From an uncultured Alphaproteobacteria bacterium (GTDB taxonomy: Bacteria > Pseudomonadota > Alphaproteobacteria > HIMB59 > GCA-002718135), in NCBI GenBank assembly GCA_902512325.1, contig CABXIT010000001.1:72207-113938 (forward strand): DNA of 41,732 nt. The letters run 5' to 3'. Position 1 is the first letter of the stretch; the number at the start of each line of letters is the position of its first letter. Under the pieces are notes generated by a model. It was not told where the DNA came from, ran no database searches, and worked only from the letters and a program-made list of their open reading frames with translations. A program made the position numbers and the translations under genes. Shown piece by piece: positions 18,155 to 29,456 of this stretch.

Positions 18155-18225
18155 AGCGATACTAAATAAGGTCTTAAATGATAATATAGTATAAGTTAAC
18201 TATTATTTAACACACAATTAACATT
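18155..18225 (-). promoter_or_regulatory. Possible promoter for fabA-fabB-fabI
   Basis: On the minus strand before fabA a TTGTGT, 18 bases and TATACT can be read, the -10-like hexamer lying at about 18188-18193 and the -35-like element inside the end of the MoeB-like gene. It is the only gap of more than a few bases in this six-gene minus-strand run, so an internal promoter is plausible. The background is so AT-rich that chance matches are common. Confidence 0.3.
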
Positions 18226-18939
18226 ATTTTTTATGTTAATATTGGTAATGCTTAAATCTGAAGTATTAATTAATGTTAAGATATTATTTTCATCTTTATT
18301 ATTTAATAAAGTATTTATTGTCTTTTGTGCAGTTACTAATCCTGCAATACCTGCACAAATACTTGAAATTCCTACAGTTTCACACCTTGCTAAATCTGCG
18401 TCATCTTCATTTGGAAACAAACAATTTAAACAAACATGATTTTTTTTATTATTAAAAAGACATATTTGAATATTATAATTAATTGCTGATGAAAAAATAT
18501 ATTTTAATGAGTTTTGCAAACAAAATTTATTAATTAATTTTGAAGTATGCCAATCATCAGTTGCATCTATTATTATGTCTGAGTCTAATAATAAATTTAA
18601 ATCTTCTTTTTTTAAATATTTTGAGTAAGAGGCTATATTGCAATTTGGATTTGTTTTTAATAATTTCTCTTTTGCAACTAAAGTTTTATATTTCCCTATA
18701 TCTTCCAAAGTAAATAATATTTGTCTAGCCAAGTTACTTTTTTCAATAATATCACCATCAAAAAAAGTTAAATTTTTAACACCAGAGGAAACTAAATATT
18801 GAGCCAGAGGGCAAGCTATTCCTCCAAGTCCAACTATAGTTATTTTAGCTTTATTTAACTTTAATAAATTTTCTTCATTAAAATTTTGTAAAATAAACTG
18901 TCTAGAAAATATTTCATATTCTAATTCTGAGTAACTCAT
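18196..18939 (-). CDS. MoeB/ThiF/HesA-family E1-like adenylyltransferase
   Basis: A 247-residue E1-like enzyme that would adenylate the C-terminal Gly-Gly of a sulfur-carrier protein (MoaD or ThiS). Seen: FSRQ (conserved Arg), the ATP loop [14 protein letters not shown] (~36-49), [19 protein letters not shown] and the thiol-region RCETVGI (Cys186). The structural zinc site is incomplete: CLNC (170-173) is present, but the C-terminal pair reads Cys242-V-L-Asn245 instead of CxxC. In other alphaproteobacteria a moeB gene lies downstream of coaBC-dut, which supports a MoeB-type role, but the carrier partner is not in the window. Start ATG overlaps the coaBC stop by 4 bases. Confidence 0.8.
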   Translation of the reverse strand: MSYSELEYEIFSRQFILQNFNEENLLKLNKAKITIVGLGGIACPLAQYLVSSGVKNLTFFDGDIIEKSNLARQILFTLEDIGKYKTLVAKEKLLKTNPNCNIASYSKYLKKEDLNLLLDSDIIIDATDDWHTSKLINKFCLQNSLKYIFSSAINYNIQICLFNNKKNHVCLNCLFPNEDDADLARCETVGISSICAGIAGLVTAQKTINTLLNNKDENNILTLINTSDLSITNINIKNNVNCVLNNS

Positions 18940-20114
18940 TTATTTTTGATTTCATTGTAGATAGAATCTATAATTAAAGTAGCACATTTAAATTTTGAAG
19001 ATTTGGCATAATTTACAATTTTATTTTTTGTCAAAATAGAAATTTTATTTTCATCTAAGCCAAATACTTTATTGTTATTACTTATTTTATTATAAACTAT
19101 CATATCACAATTTTTTTCTTTTAGCTTTTTTTTGGCTAATATTTTACTATCCGTTTCAGCTGAAAAACCAACAACATATTTAGGCCTACTCTTTTTTTGA
19201 GTTGAAATTTTTTTTAAAATATCAATATTTTGTATTAATTTTAGTGATTTTAATTTACCTTTTTTTATTTTTTTTGAACTTATTTTTTTTATTTTAAAAT
19301 CTGCTACAGCAGCACAAAACACTGCAACATCTATTTTTTTATTATACTTATTTGTTTGACTGAGCATTTCATCTGCAGTTCTAACTTTAATTAATTTTAC
19401 ATTTGATGGAGGTTGTATATTTGTTGGCCCTGAAATCAAAATTATATCTGCCCCCTTTTTTGCTAGTTGATTAGCAATTTCATAACCTTGTTTTCCTGAT
19501 GAGTAATTTGAAATATATCTTATGGGATCGATATTTTCTACTGTGGGCCCTGCAGTTATAAGAAATTTTTTATTAATAAAATTTTTATTTATTTTAAGTT
19601 TAGAAATCAAAATATTTACAATGTGTTTTACATCCTCAATTCTTCCCATTCCATATTCACCACATTTTAGTTTCCCAATTTTAGGTCCAATAAAATCTAC
19701 ACCTATTGATCGAAGATATTGCACGTTTTTTTTATTTATAGGGTTATTCCACATCATTGTATTCATCGCTGGGATAAAAATTATATGTTTATTTGAAGCT
19801 AACAAAGTTGTTGAAGCTAAATTATCACCATAACCTTTTGCAAATTTTGCTATTGTATTAGCTGTTGATGGACATACTACTATTAAGTTATTTTTTCTTG
19901 ATAAATTAATGTGAAGCATTTTTTCTTTTTTTTCACTTCTGTCAGTATAAATTTTGCCAGAGATATTTTGATTTATTTTTGAGGTATTCAGCAATTTTTT
20001 TGCGTTGTTTGTTATTATACAACTTACTTGAATTTTATTTTTTTTTAATGCATTTAATATATCATAACATTTTGATACAGCTATTGAACCAGTAATAATA
20101 AAAAGTATCTTCAC
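18936..20114 (-). CDS. coaBC: Phosphopantothenoylcysteine synthetase/decarboxylase CoaBC
   Basis: A bifunctional flavoprotein of CoA synthesis. The N-terminal CoaC half (~1-180) decarboxylates 4'-phosphopantothenoylcysteine and shows ITGSIAVSK, PAMNTMMWNNP and KCGEYGMGRIED with the catalytic Cys; the C-terminal CoaB half joins 4'-phosphopantothenate and cysteine and shows ITAGPTVENIDPIRYISNYSSG and the NCDMIVYNKI region with the conserved lysines. Length 392 is normal. The start is GTG at 20114, sharing one base with the ubiE stop (TAGTG). In many alphaproteobacteria ubiB and dut flank coaBC; both are missing here. Confidence 0.95.
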   Translation of the reverse strand: MKILFIITGSIAVSKCYDILNALKKNKIQVSCIITNNAKKLLNTSKINQNISGKIYTDRSEKKEKMLHINLSRKNNLIVVCPSTANTIAKFAKGYGDNLASTTLLASNKHIIFIPAMNTMMWNNPINKKNVQYLRSIGVDFIGPKIGKLKCGEYGMGRIEDVKHIVNILISKLKINKNFINKKFLITAGPTVENIDPIRYISNYSSGKQGYEIANQLAKKGADIILISGPTNIQPPSNVKLIKVRTADEMLSQTNKYNKKIDVAVFCAAVADFKIKKISSKKIKKGKLKSLKLIQNIDILKKISTQKKSRPKYVVGFSAETDSKILAKKKLKEKNCDMIVYNKISNNNKVFGLDENKISILTKNKIVNYAKSSKFKCATLIIDSIYNEIKNK

Positions 20115-20842
20115 TAATATTTATAGCCTGTATGTATTGATACAATACCATCAAATAGATTTGTAAACTTTACTGAATTAAAACCTGCGGACCCCATTCT
20201 TTTTTTAAGATCTTCTTGGTTTGGAAACACATCAATACTTTCATTTAGATAATTATAAGCATCTCTATTATTGGAAAATATCTTTCCAAAAGAAGGAATT
20301 AAATTTGATTTATAATATGAGTAAATTTTTGAAATTATAAAAGAGCTCGGCCGACTAAATTCAAGGCAATAATATTGTCCACCAGGTTTCAGTATTCTAA
20401 AAGCCTCCTTAAATGATTGATCAATATCTGTTATGTTTCTTAAACAAAAAGAAATAAGATACTTGTCATAGCTATTATTAGCAAAGCTTAAACTTTCAGC
20501 ATTTTGCTGATAGAAATTTACATTACCTTTTTTTATTCTTTTTTTACCCTCCTTAAGCATTTCTTTGTTTAGATCAACAATATCTATTTTTGTATCTAAA
20601 TACCTCTTTTGAATCTCTAAAACTAAATCTCCTGAACCTGAACCTACGTCAATAATTTTATCATCATAATAAGGATTAACTATATCTATAAATGTCTTTT
20701 TCCATAATCTGTGGGCCCCAAAGCTCATAACATCGTTCATCAAATCATAATTAAACGCAACATTTGAAAAAACTTTTTGAACTAGTTTTGTTTTTTCTTT
20801 AGGGGTTACTCTAGAATAACCAAAATTTGATAAATTGTTCAT
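20114..20842 (-). CDS. ubiE: Ubiquinone/menaquinone C-methyltransferase UbiE
   Basis: UbiE is the SAM-dependent C-methyltransferase of quinone synthesis. The 242-residue class I methyltransferase has VFSNVAFNYDLMNDVMSFG near the N-terminus, the SAM loop DVGSGSGDLVLEI (~61-73) and the family motifs RNITDIDQSFKEAFRILKPGG and the ending DGIVSIHTGYKY. It heads the six-gene minus-strand run. Its ATG lies 3 bases from the ATG of divergent mutM, so its promoter must overlap mutM coding sequence. With RegB nearby, the product quinone pool is also a plausible signalling ligand. Confidence 0.95.
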   Translation of the reverse strand: MNNLSNFGYSRVTPKEKTKLVQKVFSNVAFNYDLMNDVMSFGAHRLWKKTFIDIVNPYYDDKIIDVGSGSGDLVLEIQKRYLDTKIDIVDLNKEMLKEGKKRIKKGNVNFYQQNAESLSFANNSYDKYLISFCLRNITDIDQSFKEAFRILKPGGQYYCLEFSRPSSFIISKIYSYYKSNLIPSFGKIFSNNRDAYNYLNESIDVFPNQEDLKKRMGSAGFNSVKFTNLFDGIVSIHTGYKY

Positions 20843-20845
20843 ATT

Positions 20846-21655
20846 ATGCCTGAATTACCTGAAGTTGAAACTACTGTTAATAGTTTAAATATATTAAAAA
20901 ATAAAAAAGTCATCAATCTTAAAATTCTTACAAAAAAACTAAGGTATCCTGTACCTATTTATAAGTTAAAAAAAATAAGAAATTCCAAGATCATAAATTT
21001 GAGAAGAATAGGTAAGTATGTGATTATAGATTTGAATATATCAAAGAGTATTATTATTCATTTGGGTATGTCGGGACGATTAAAAATATTGAAAAAAATT
21101 AATTTAATAAATAAGCATGATCATTTAGTCTTTGAGTTAAACAATTATCTGTTAATATTTAATGATCCAAGAAAATTTGGATTTGTTGATATATTTGAGT
21201 CTGATAAAATAAATCATATTAGATACATAAAGAGGTTAGGTGTAGATGCTCTGGATAAAAATCTTTCAACAGAATATCTGTATAAAAAATTCTATAAATC
21301 AGAGGTATTAGTAAAACAACTTTTATTGAATCAATATATAGTAGCTGGTATTGGCAATATTTATGCCAGTGAAATTCTTTTTGATGCAAAAATATCGCCC
21401 TTAAAAAAAGGTAAAGATCTGAATAAGTACCAAATTGGTACAATTATAAAATCAATAAAAAAAATATTAAAAAAGGCAATCAAATCAGGTGGCTCAACTA
21501 TAAATGATTATATTTCCCCAGACGGTACTTTAGGTAATTTTCAGAATAATTTTAAGGTATATAGTAAGGAAGGTGAGATGATAAAAGGATGCAAGATTAA
21601 AAAAGTAATATTATATGGAAGGTCTACGTTTTTCTGTCCTAAAATACAAATTTGA
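20846..21655 (+). CDS. mutM: Formamidopyrimidine-DNA glycosylase MutM (Fpg), with degenerate zinc finger
   Basis: MutM excises 8-oxoguanine and formamidopyrimidines by beta/delta elimination. MPELPEVETTV supplies the catalytic Pro and Glu; IGKYVIIDL carries the conserved Lys and HLGMSGRL, the helix-two-turn-helix VAGIGNIYASEILF and DGTLGNFQNNF are all present. The C-terminal zinc finger is altered: the usual CxxC...CPxC reads IKGC (Cys249) ... STFFCPKIQ (Cys264), so the first and fourth cysteines are Ile. The DNA-contacting GRSTFF hairpin remains. Length 269 is normal, so this is not a truncation. Starts 3 bases from ubiE on the other strand. Confidence 0.93.
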   Translation: MPELPEVETTVNSLNILKNKKVINLKILTKKLRYPVPIYKLKKIRNSKIINLRRIGKYVIIDLNISKSIIIHLGMSGRLKILKKINLINKHDHLVFELNNYLLIFNDPRKFGFVDIFESDKINHIRYIKRLGVDALDKNLSTEYLYKKFYKSEVLVKQLLLNQYIVAGIGNIYASEILFDAKISPLKKGKDLNKYQIGTIIKSIKKILKKAIKSGGSTINDYISPDGTLGNFQNNFKVYSKEGEMIKGCKIKKVILYGRSTFFCPKIQI

Positions 21656-21669
21656 ATTAAATATATAAG

Positions 21670-21697
21670 TTGACTTTAAATATATTAAATTTATACG
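21670..21697 (+). promoter_or_regulatory. Likely rpsT promoter
   Basis: TTGACT at 21670-21675 is a near-consensus -35, followed after 16 bases by TATACG at 21692-21697 (or after 18 by TACGAT). The rpsT ATG at 21708 is only about 10 bases from the -10, so transcription would start within a few bases of the start codon, giving a leaderless or nearly leaderless mRNA. Confidence 0.5.
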
Positions 21698-21707
21698 ATT
21701 TTTTAAT

Positions 21708-21968
21708 ATGGCTAACCATAAATCAGCTAAAAAAAGATCTATTCAGTCTAAAATAAAAAATTCGGTTAATAGTAAGTATTTGAGTAAAATTAGAACGAAT
21801 CTAAATAAATTTAACGATTCAATAAAAAGTCAAAATATAGGTGAAGTCCAAAATTCCCTAAAAGAAATTAACTCTATAATGGCAAAAGCTGTAAAAAAAG
21901 GCATATTGAAAAAACAATATATGTCCAGAAAGTTATCCTCGTTATCAAATCAAATTAAAAAAAATTAA
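21708..21968 (+). CDS. rpsT: 30S ribosomal protein S20
   Basis: S20 is a small helical, 16S rRNA-binding protein. The opening MANHKSAKKRSIQSKIKN is the family signature, and the length of 86 with a Lys-rich helical composition is typical. rpsT next to mutM and before dnaA is a recurring alphaproteobacterial arrangement. No Shine-Dalgarno sequence is seen, in line with the proposed very short leader. The stop codon sits in the middle of an A8-TTAA-T8 palindrome. Confidence 0.95.
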   Translation: MANHKSAKKRSIQSKIKNSVNSKYLSKIRTNLNKFNDSIKSQNIGEVQNSLKEINSIMAKAVKKGILKKQYMSRKLSSLSNQIKKN

Positions 21969-21978
21969 TTTTTTTTTT
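21957..21978. terminator. Perfect A/T palindrome at rpsT stop, possible weak terminator
   Basis: Eight As (21957-21964), TTAA, then ten Ts (21969-21978) form a perfect 20-base palindrome with the rpsT TAA at its centre. An A-U hairpin before a U-run could act as a weak terminator on either strand, but it has no GC pairs and simple base composition could produce it. Confidence 0.3.
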
Positions 21979-22131
21979 ATATTTTTTCTCTTTTATTCTT
22001 GATTAAAATGCGTAAAGGGTGTTCATTATCTTTATTATAATTGGTGGTTATAATTATTGGTTATAGTTTTGCGTCTTTGATTTTTTTACGTAAAATTTAG
22101 TTTAAAAAAATCAAATACTATTAGGGGGCTA
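21979..22131 (+). promoter_or_regulatory. dnaA upstream region (longest gene-free stretch)
   Basis: This region holds no gene. I see an imperfect direct repeat, TTGGTGGTTATAATTATTGGTTATAG (22041-22066, two copies of TTGGT..TTATA), a possible promoter TTGCGT (22069-22074) with TAAAAT (22091-22096) 16 bases later, and a strong Shine-Dalgarno-like AGGGGG (22123-22128) 3 bases before the dnaA ATG. No site matches the DnaA box TTATCCACA on either strand at better than about 6 of 9 positions, so I cannot call an origin here. Confidence 0.4.
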
Positions 22132-23526
22132 ATGGAAAATCCAATTGAAGAATTTAATGAAACTACTTGGGCCTCTTTAAAAAAAGATTTAAAAAAAACT
22201 GTTGGAGAAAGTGCATATAATAATTGGTTAAAACATTTAAACTATGTAGAAGTAAATAACGATACAATTACATTTTCTTTACCAACAAAATTTTTAAGAG
22301 ATTGGATAGTCAATAATTATTCAGATAAAATTAAAATTGAATCGAAAAAATACTCTAAAAAAATAGATGTTATTAAATTTGTTGTAAAACCAAATGGAGG
22401 AAGGATTGTTCCAGGTACTGCTAGAACAGTCAAAAGTAATGATAATCACTGGAAATCATCTTTAGATATTAGAGTTAACCAAAAATCATCATATCCAAAT
22501 GAATTTGGGGCACCCTTAGATCCTCGGTTTACCTTTGAAAATTTTGTAGTAGGCAAACCCAATGAATTAGCTTTTGTAGCCTCAGAGAGAGTCGCTGAAG
22601 CTGATCAAGTGTCTTTTAATCCACTATTTTTATATGGTGGAGTTGGCTTAGGAAAAACACATCTTATGCATGCTATAGGATGGAAAATTAAACAACAACA
22701 GCCAGATAGAAAAGTAATATATTTATCTGCCGAAAAGTTTATGTACCAGTTTGTGAGAGCTTTAAGATATAAAGATACATCAGCATTTAAAGAGCAGTTT
22801 AGGTCAATTGATGTTTTAATGATAGATGATGTTCAATTTATAAGTGGTAAAGACAATACTCAAGAGGAGTTTTTCCACACATTTAATGCTTTAATAGAAC
22901 AAAACAAACAAATAGTAATTTCTGCAGATAAATCACCTTCTGATTTAGATGGAGTTCAAGACAGATTAAAATCAAGATTAGGTTGCGGTTTGGTAGCTGA
23001 TATACATCCAACAACTTATGAATTAAGGCTTGGTATACTTATTGAAAAAGCTCAAAAAAGAGGGGCTGAAATTCCCCCTAAAGTACTTGAGTTTTTGTCA
23101 CACAGGATAATTTCCAATGTTAGAGAAATGGAAGGTGCTCTCAATAGATTGGTGGCACATGCTACATTAGTAGGGACAGAAATAACAATTGAAACTGCGC
23201 AGGTGGTTTTGCAAGATTTGCTTAAATCGTCAAATAAAAAAATAACAATTGAAGAAATTCAAAAAAAAGTAGCTGAGCATTATAATATCAGAATTACTGA
23301 TATGCACTCCCCAAGAAGATCACGTTCAGTAGCAAGGCCCAGACAAATTGCAATGTATTTAGCGAAATCTATTACTTCTAGATCTTTACCGGAAATTGGT
23401 AGAAAATTTGGCGGTAGAGATCACACAACAGTAATGCATGCGGTTAAAAAAATAGAAGAATTGAAACTTCAAGATATTAGTTTTAATGAGGATATTGAGC
23501 TTCTTAAAAGACTTATAGACTCTTAA
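22132..23526 (+). CDS. dnaA: Chromosomal replication initiator DnaA
   Basis: DnaA opens the replication origin. The 464-residue protein has the N-terminal DnaB-interacting domain I (TWASLKKDLKKTVGESAYNNWL), a short linker, the AAA+ domain with Walker A GGVGLGKTHL (~170-179), Walker B VLMIDDVQFI and sensor region, and the DNA-binding domain IV with the signature GGRDHTTVMHAVKKIE. FENFVVGKPNELAF is the canonical domain III start. The ATG is set by an AGGGGG ribosome binding site. It heads the classic dnaA-dnaN-recF-gyrB order. Confidence 0.97.
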   Translation: MENPIEEFNETTWASLKKDLKKTVGESAYNNWLKHLNYVEVNNDTITFSLPTKFLRDWIVNNYSDKIKIESKKYSKKIDVIKFVVKPNGGRIVPGTARTVKSNDNHWKSSLDIRVNQKSSYPNEFGAPLDPRFTFENFVVGKPNELAFVASERVAEADQVSFNPLFLYGGVGLGKTHLMHAIGWKIKQQQPDRKVIYLSAEKFMYQFVRALRYKDTSAFKEQFRSIDVLMIDDVQFISGKDNTQEEFFHTFNALIEQNKQIVISADKSPSDLDGVQDRLKSRLGCGLVADIHPTTYELRLGILIEKAQKRGAEIPPKVLEFLSHRIISNVREMEGALNRLVAHATLVGTEITIETAQVVLQDLLKSSNKKITIEEIQKKVAEHYNIRITDMHSPRRSRSVARPRQIAMYLAKSITSRSLPEIGRKFGGRDHTTVMHAVKKIEELKLQDISFNEDIELLKRLIDS

Positions 23527-23550
23527 TATAAATTTATTTATATTTATCTA

Positions 23551-24666
23551 ATGAAGTTTGTAATAGAAAAAAAAACTATTTTTAAATCACTTACCCATTT
23601 ACAAAGTATTGTTGATAAAAGGAATGTATTACCTATACTATCTAATATTCTCATAGAAGCTAAGAATAATGAAATTTCAATGTCTTCAACTGATATGGAT
23701 ATTTCAATAAAGGAAAATATAAGTTGTGAAGTGGTTGAGGAAGGTGCAACAACAATCAATGCACAGTTAATATATGATATAATAAAAAAACTTCATGATC
23801 AAAGTAAAATAGAAATCATTTCTAATGATGGTAAAATATTAACCTTAAGATCAGGAGTTTCAAAATTTTCTCTAGCATGTTTGCCGAAAGAAGAATTTCC
23901 ATTAATAGAATCTAAAATTGAGGGACATAAATTGTTAACTAAAGCTGAGAATATTTTTAATTTGATAGATAAAACAAAATTTGCGATATCAAATGAAGAA
24001 ACAAGATATTTTCTTAATGGTTTATATTTCAGCATTAATAATGAAAATGGTAAAAGTATGTTAACTTTTGTGGGAACAGACGGTCATAGATTGGCTAAAC
24101 TTTCAATTGCTAATTCTACGAAAACCGAGGATGTGAATGGAGTAATTATTCCAAAAAAAACAATCAATGAGTTGTACAAGCTTTTATCAGAAAATACTGA
24201 TGATATTCAAATAGAAATTAATTCAAATAAAATAATTTTTTATATAGGTAGGTTAATTTTAATATCTAAACTTATAGATGGAACTTTCCCAGATTATAAA
24301 AGAGTTATTCCAAAAAATAATAATGAAAATTTATTTGTTAATAGATTAAACTTACTTTCTGCAGTTGATAGAGTCAGTACAATTGTTAGTGAAAAATCAC
24401 CAGTTATTAAATTTAAGCTTTTCAAAAATTTGGTTAACTTAAGTACATTTAATAATGATAATAGTAGTGCAACTGAGGATATTGAGGCTAAATTTGAAGG
24501 TAAGGAAATTGAGATTGGTTTTAATTCTAAGTATATAATGGACATGCTAGATAATCTTAAAGAAAACGAAATACTAATTTCATTTATGGATAACTCATCT
24601 CCTATCATTGCTCAGGAAAAATCTAATCCTGATTTAATATATGTTCTAATGCCTATGAGAGTTTAA
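23551..24666 (+). CDS. dnaN: DNA polymerase III beta subunit (sliding clamp)
   Basis: DnaN is the ring-shaped processivity clamp. Its 371 residues match the three-domain architecture; KRNVLPILSNILIEA (~28-42) is typical of domain I, FVGTDGHRLAKLSI of domain II, and the terminal YVLMPMRV is the nearly invariant C-terminus that shapes the partner-binding groove. It lies 24 bases after dnaA and 3 bases before recF. Confidence 0.97.
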   Translation: MKFVIEKKTIFKSLTHLQSIVDKRNVLPILSNILIEAKNNEISMSSTDMDISIKENISCEVVEEGATTINAQLIYDIIKKLHDQSKIEIISNDGKILTLRSGVSKFSLACLPKEEFPLIESKIEGHKLLTKAENIFNLIDKTKFAISNEETRYFLNGLYFSINNENGKSMLTFVGTDGHRLAKLSIANSTKTEDVNGVIIPKKTINELYKLLSENTDDIQIEINSNKIIFYIGRLILISKLIDGTFPDYKRVIPKNNNENLFVNRLNLLSAVDRVSTIVSEKSPVIKFKLFKNLVNLSTFNNDNSSATEDIEAKFEGKEIEIGFNSKYIMDMLDNLKENEILISFMDNSSPIIAQEKSNPDLIYVLMPMRV

Positions 24667-24669
24667 TTA

Positions 24670-28217
<3,548 letters not shown>

Positions 28218-28229
28218 ATTTTTTAGTTA

Positions 28230-29456
28230 GTGAATACAATATTACTTACAAATTTAATAAAAATTAGATGGATTGCAATCTTTGGTCAACTTGCAGCAAT
28301 ATTTTTTGTTTACAATATATTGCAAATTAAAATTTTATTTTTTGAATGTATAATAATAATTTTTCTATCAGTATTAATTAATCTCGGAGCTTTGTTTTTT
28401 CAAAAAAAAGATAAAATTTCAGATAAAAAAGTTTTTTTGTTTTTATTATTTGACACATCTCAACTAGGAGTATTATTATTTCTAAATGGAGGAATATTAA
28501 ACCCTTTCTCAATATTAGTTTTGGCTCCAGTAATTATTTCTGCGACATATCTGAAATCATCTTGGACAGTTTTATTGTCACTATATTCAATATTTCTTGT
28601 TATAATACTTAAATATACTTTTATTCCATTGAATTGGCGTAATGATTTTGTGATTCCAAATTTATATAATAATGGATTGTTAATTTCATTAATTATAACA
28701 ATAATTTTTATTGCAGTTTACACGTACTTATTTGCTAGTTCTTCCAGAAGAATATCCCAGGCTCTTTCTGAAACAAAACTTCAACTTAATAATCAAAAAA
28801 AAATCACAGAAATAGGATCTTTAAGTGCAGCTGCTGTACATGAATTAAGTACACCATTAAATACAATTTTTTTGATATTGAATGATTTATTGAAAGAAAA
28901 AATTCTAATTAATAATAAAAATTTATTTAAGGATGTTGCGTTACTTAAATCTCAAGCTGAAAGATGCGGAGATATTTTATTAAGTTTATCAAAGAATCCA
29001 CACATACTAAAGGATAATTTTTTTGAAAATATTAAAATTGAAGATTTAATTAAGTTAAGTTTTGAAAAATTTAATACCAATAAAGTACTTAATATTATTT
29101 TTAAGGAAACAAACAGTGACATATCTATTTTATACAAAGATGAAATTAACTATGCATTTAGTAATATTATACAAAATGCAATACAGCATTCAAAAAACAA
29201 AGTTTTCATAACAATTTTTAAGGATATCAATAAATTATCAATAAAAATTACAGATGATGGTAATGGTTTTTCACGAGATATTCTTGATAAGCTAGGAGAA
29301 CCATATATTACAAAAACTAAAAAAGGTATGGGTTTAGGAATATTTATAGCAAAAAATCTAATTGAAAATGTTAATGGAAAAATACATTTCTATAATTCAT
29401 CAAATGGCAATGCAGTAGTTGAAATATTATTTAAAGGATCTATTTTAATAACATGA
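28230..29456 (+). CDS. regB: Redox-sensing histidine kinase RegB/PrrB
   Basis: RegB controls genes of respiration and redox balance in alphaproteobacteria by phosphorylating RegA. The 408-residue protein has about six N-terminal membrane helices (~12-170) with the quinone-binding heptapeptide GGxxNPF at 87-93 (GGILNPF), the H-box LSAAAVHELSTPLNTI (His204), the redox-box cysteine at SQAERCGDIL (Cys246) and an ATPase domain with NAIQHS, DDGNGF and GMGLGIFIAKN. The GTG start at 28230 is the only standard start after an in-frame TAG at 28224. Its stop overlaps regA (ATGA), unlike Rhodobacter, where regB is divergent from senC-regA. Confidence 0.93.
   Translation: MNTILLTNLIKIRWIAIFGQLAAIFFVYNILQIKILFFECIIIIFLSVLINLGALFFQKKDKISDKKVFLFLLFDTSQLGVLLFLNGGILNPFSILVLAPVIISATYLKSSWTVLLSLYSIFLVIILKYTFIPLNWRNDFVIPNLYNNGLLISLIITIIFIAVYTYLFASSSRRISQALSETKLQLNNQKKITEIGSLSAAAVHELSTPLNTIFLILNDLLKEKILINNKNLFKDVALLKSQAERCGDILLSLSKNPHILKDNFFENIKIEDLIKLSFEKFNTNKVLNIIFKETNSDISILYKDEINYAFSNIIQNAIQHSKNKVFITIFKDINKLSIKITDDGNGFSRDILDKLGEPYITKTKKGMGLGIFIAKNLIENVNGKIHFYNSSNGNAVVEILFKGSILIT

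Noticed and set aside
19522-19833. 103-codon plus-strand open frame within coaBC
   Set aside because: It mirrors the conserved CoaC/CoaB junction on the other strand and resembles no known protein; long antisense frames are expected from this codon usage.
22041-22066. Repeated TTGGT..TTATA as DnaA boxes or iterons
   Set aside because: Only two imperfect copies, matching the DnaA box at about 6 of 9 positions, and expected by chance in such AT-rich sequence; kept as an observation only.
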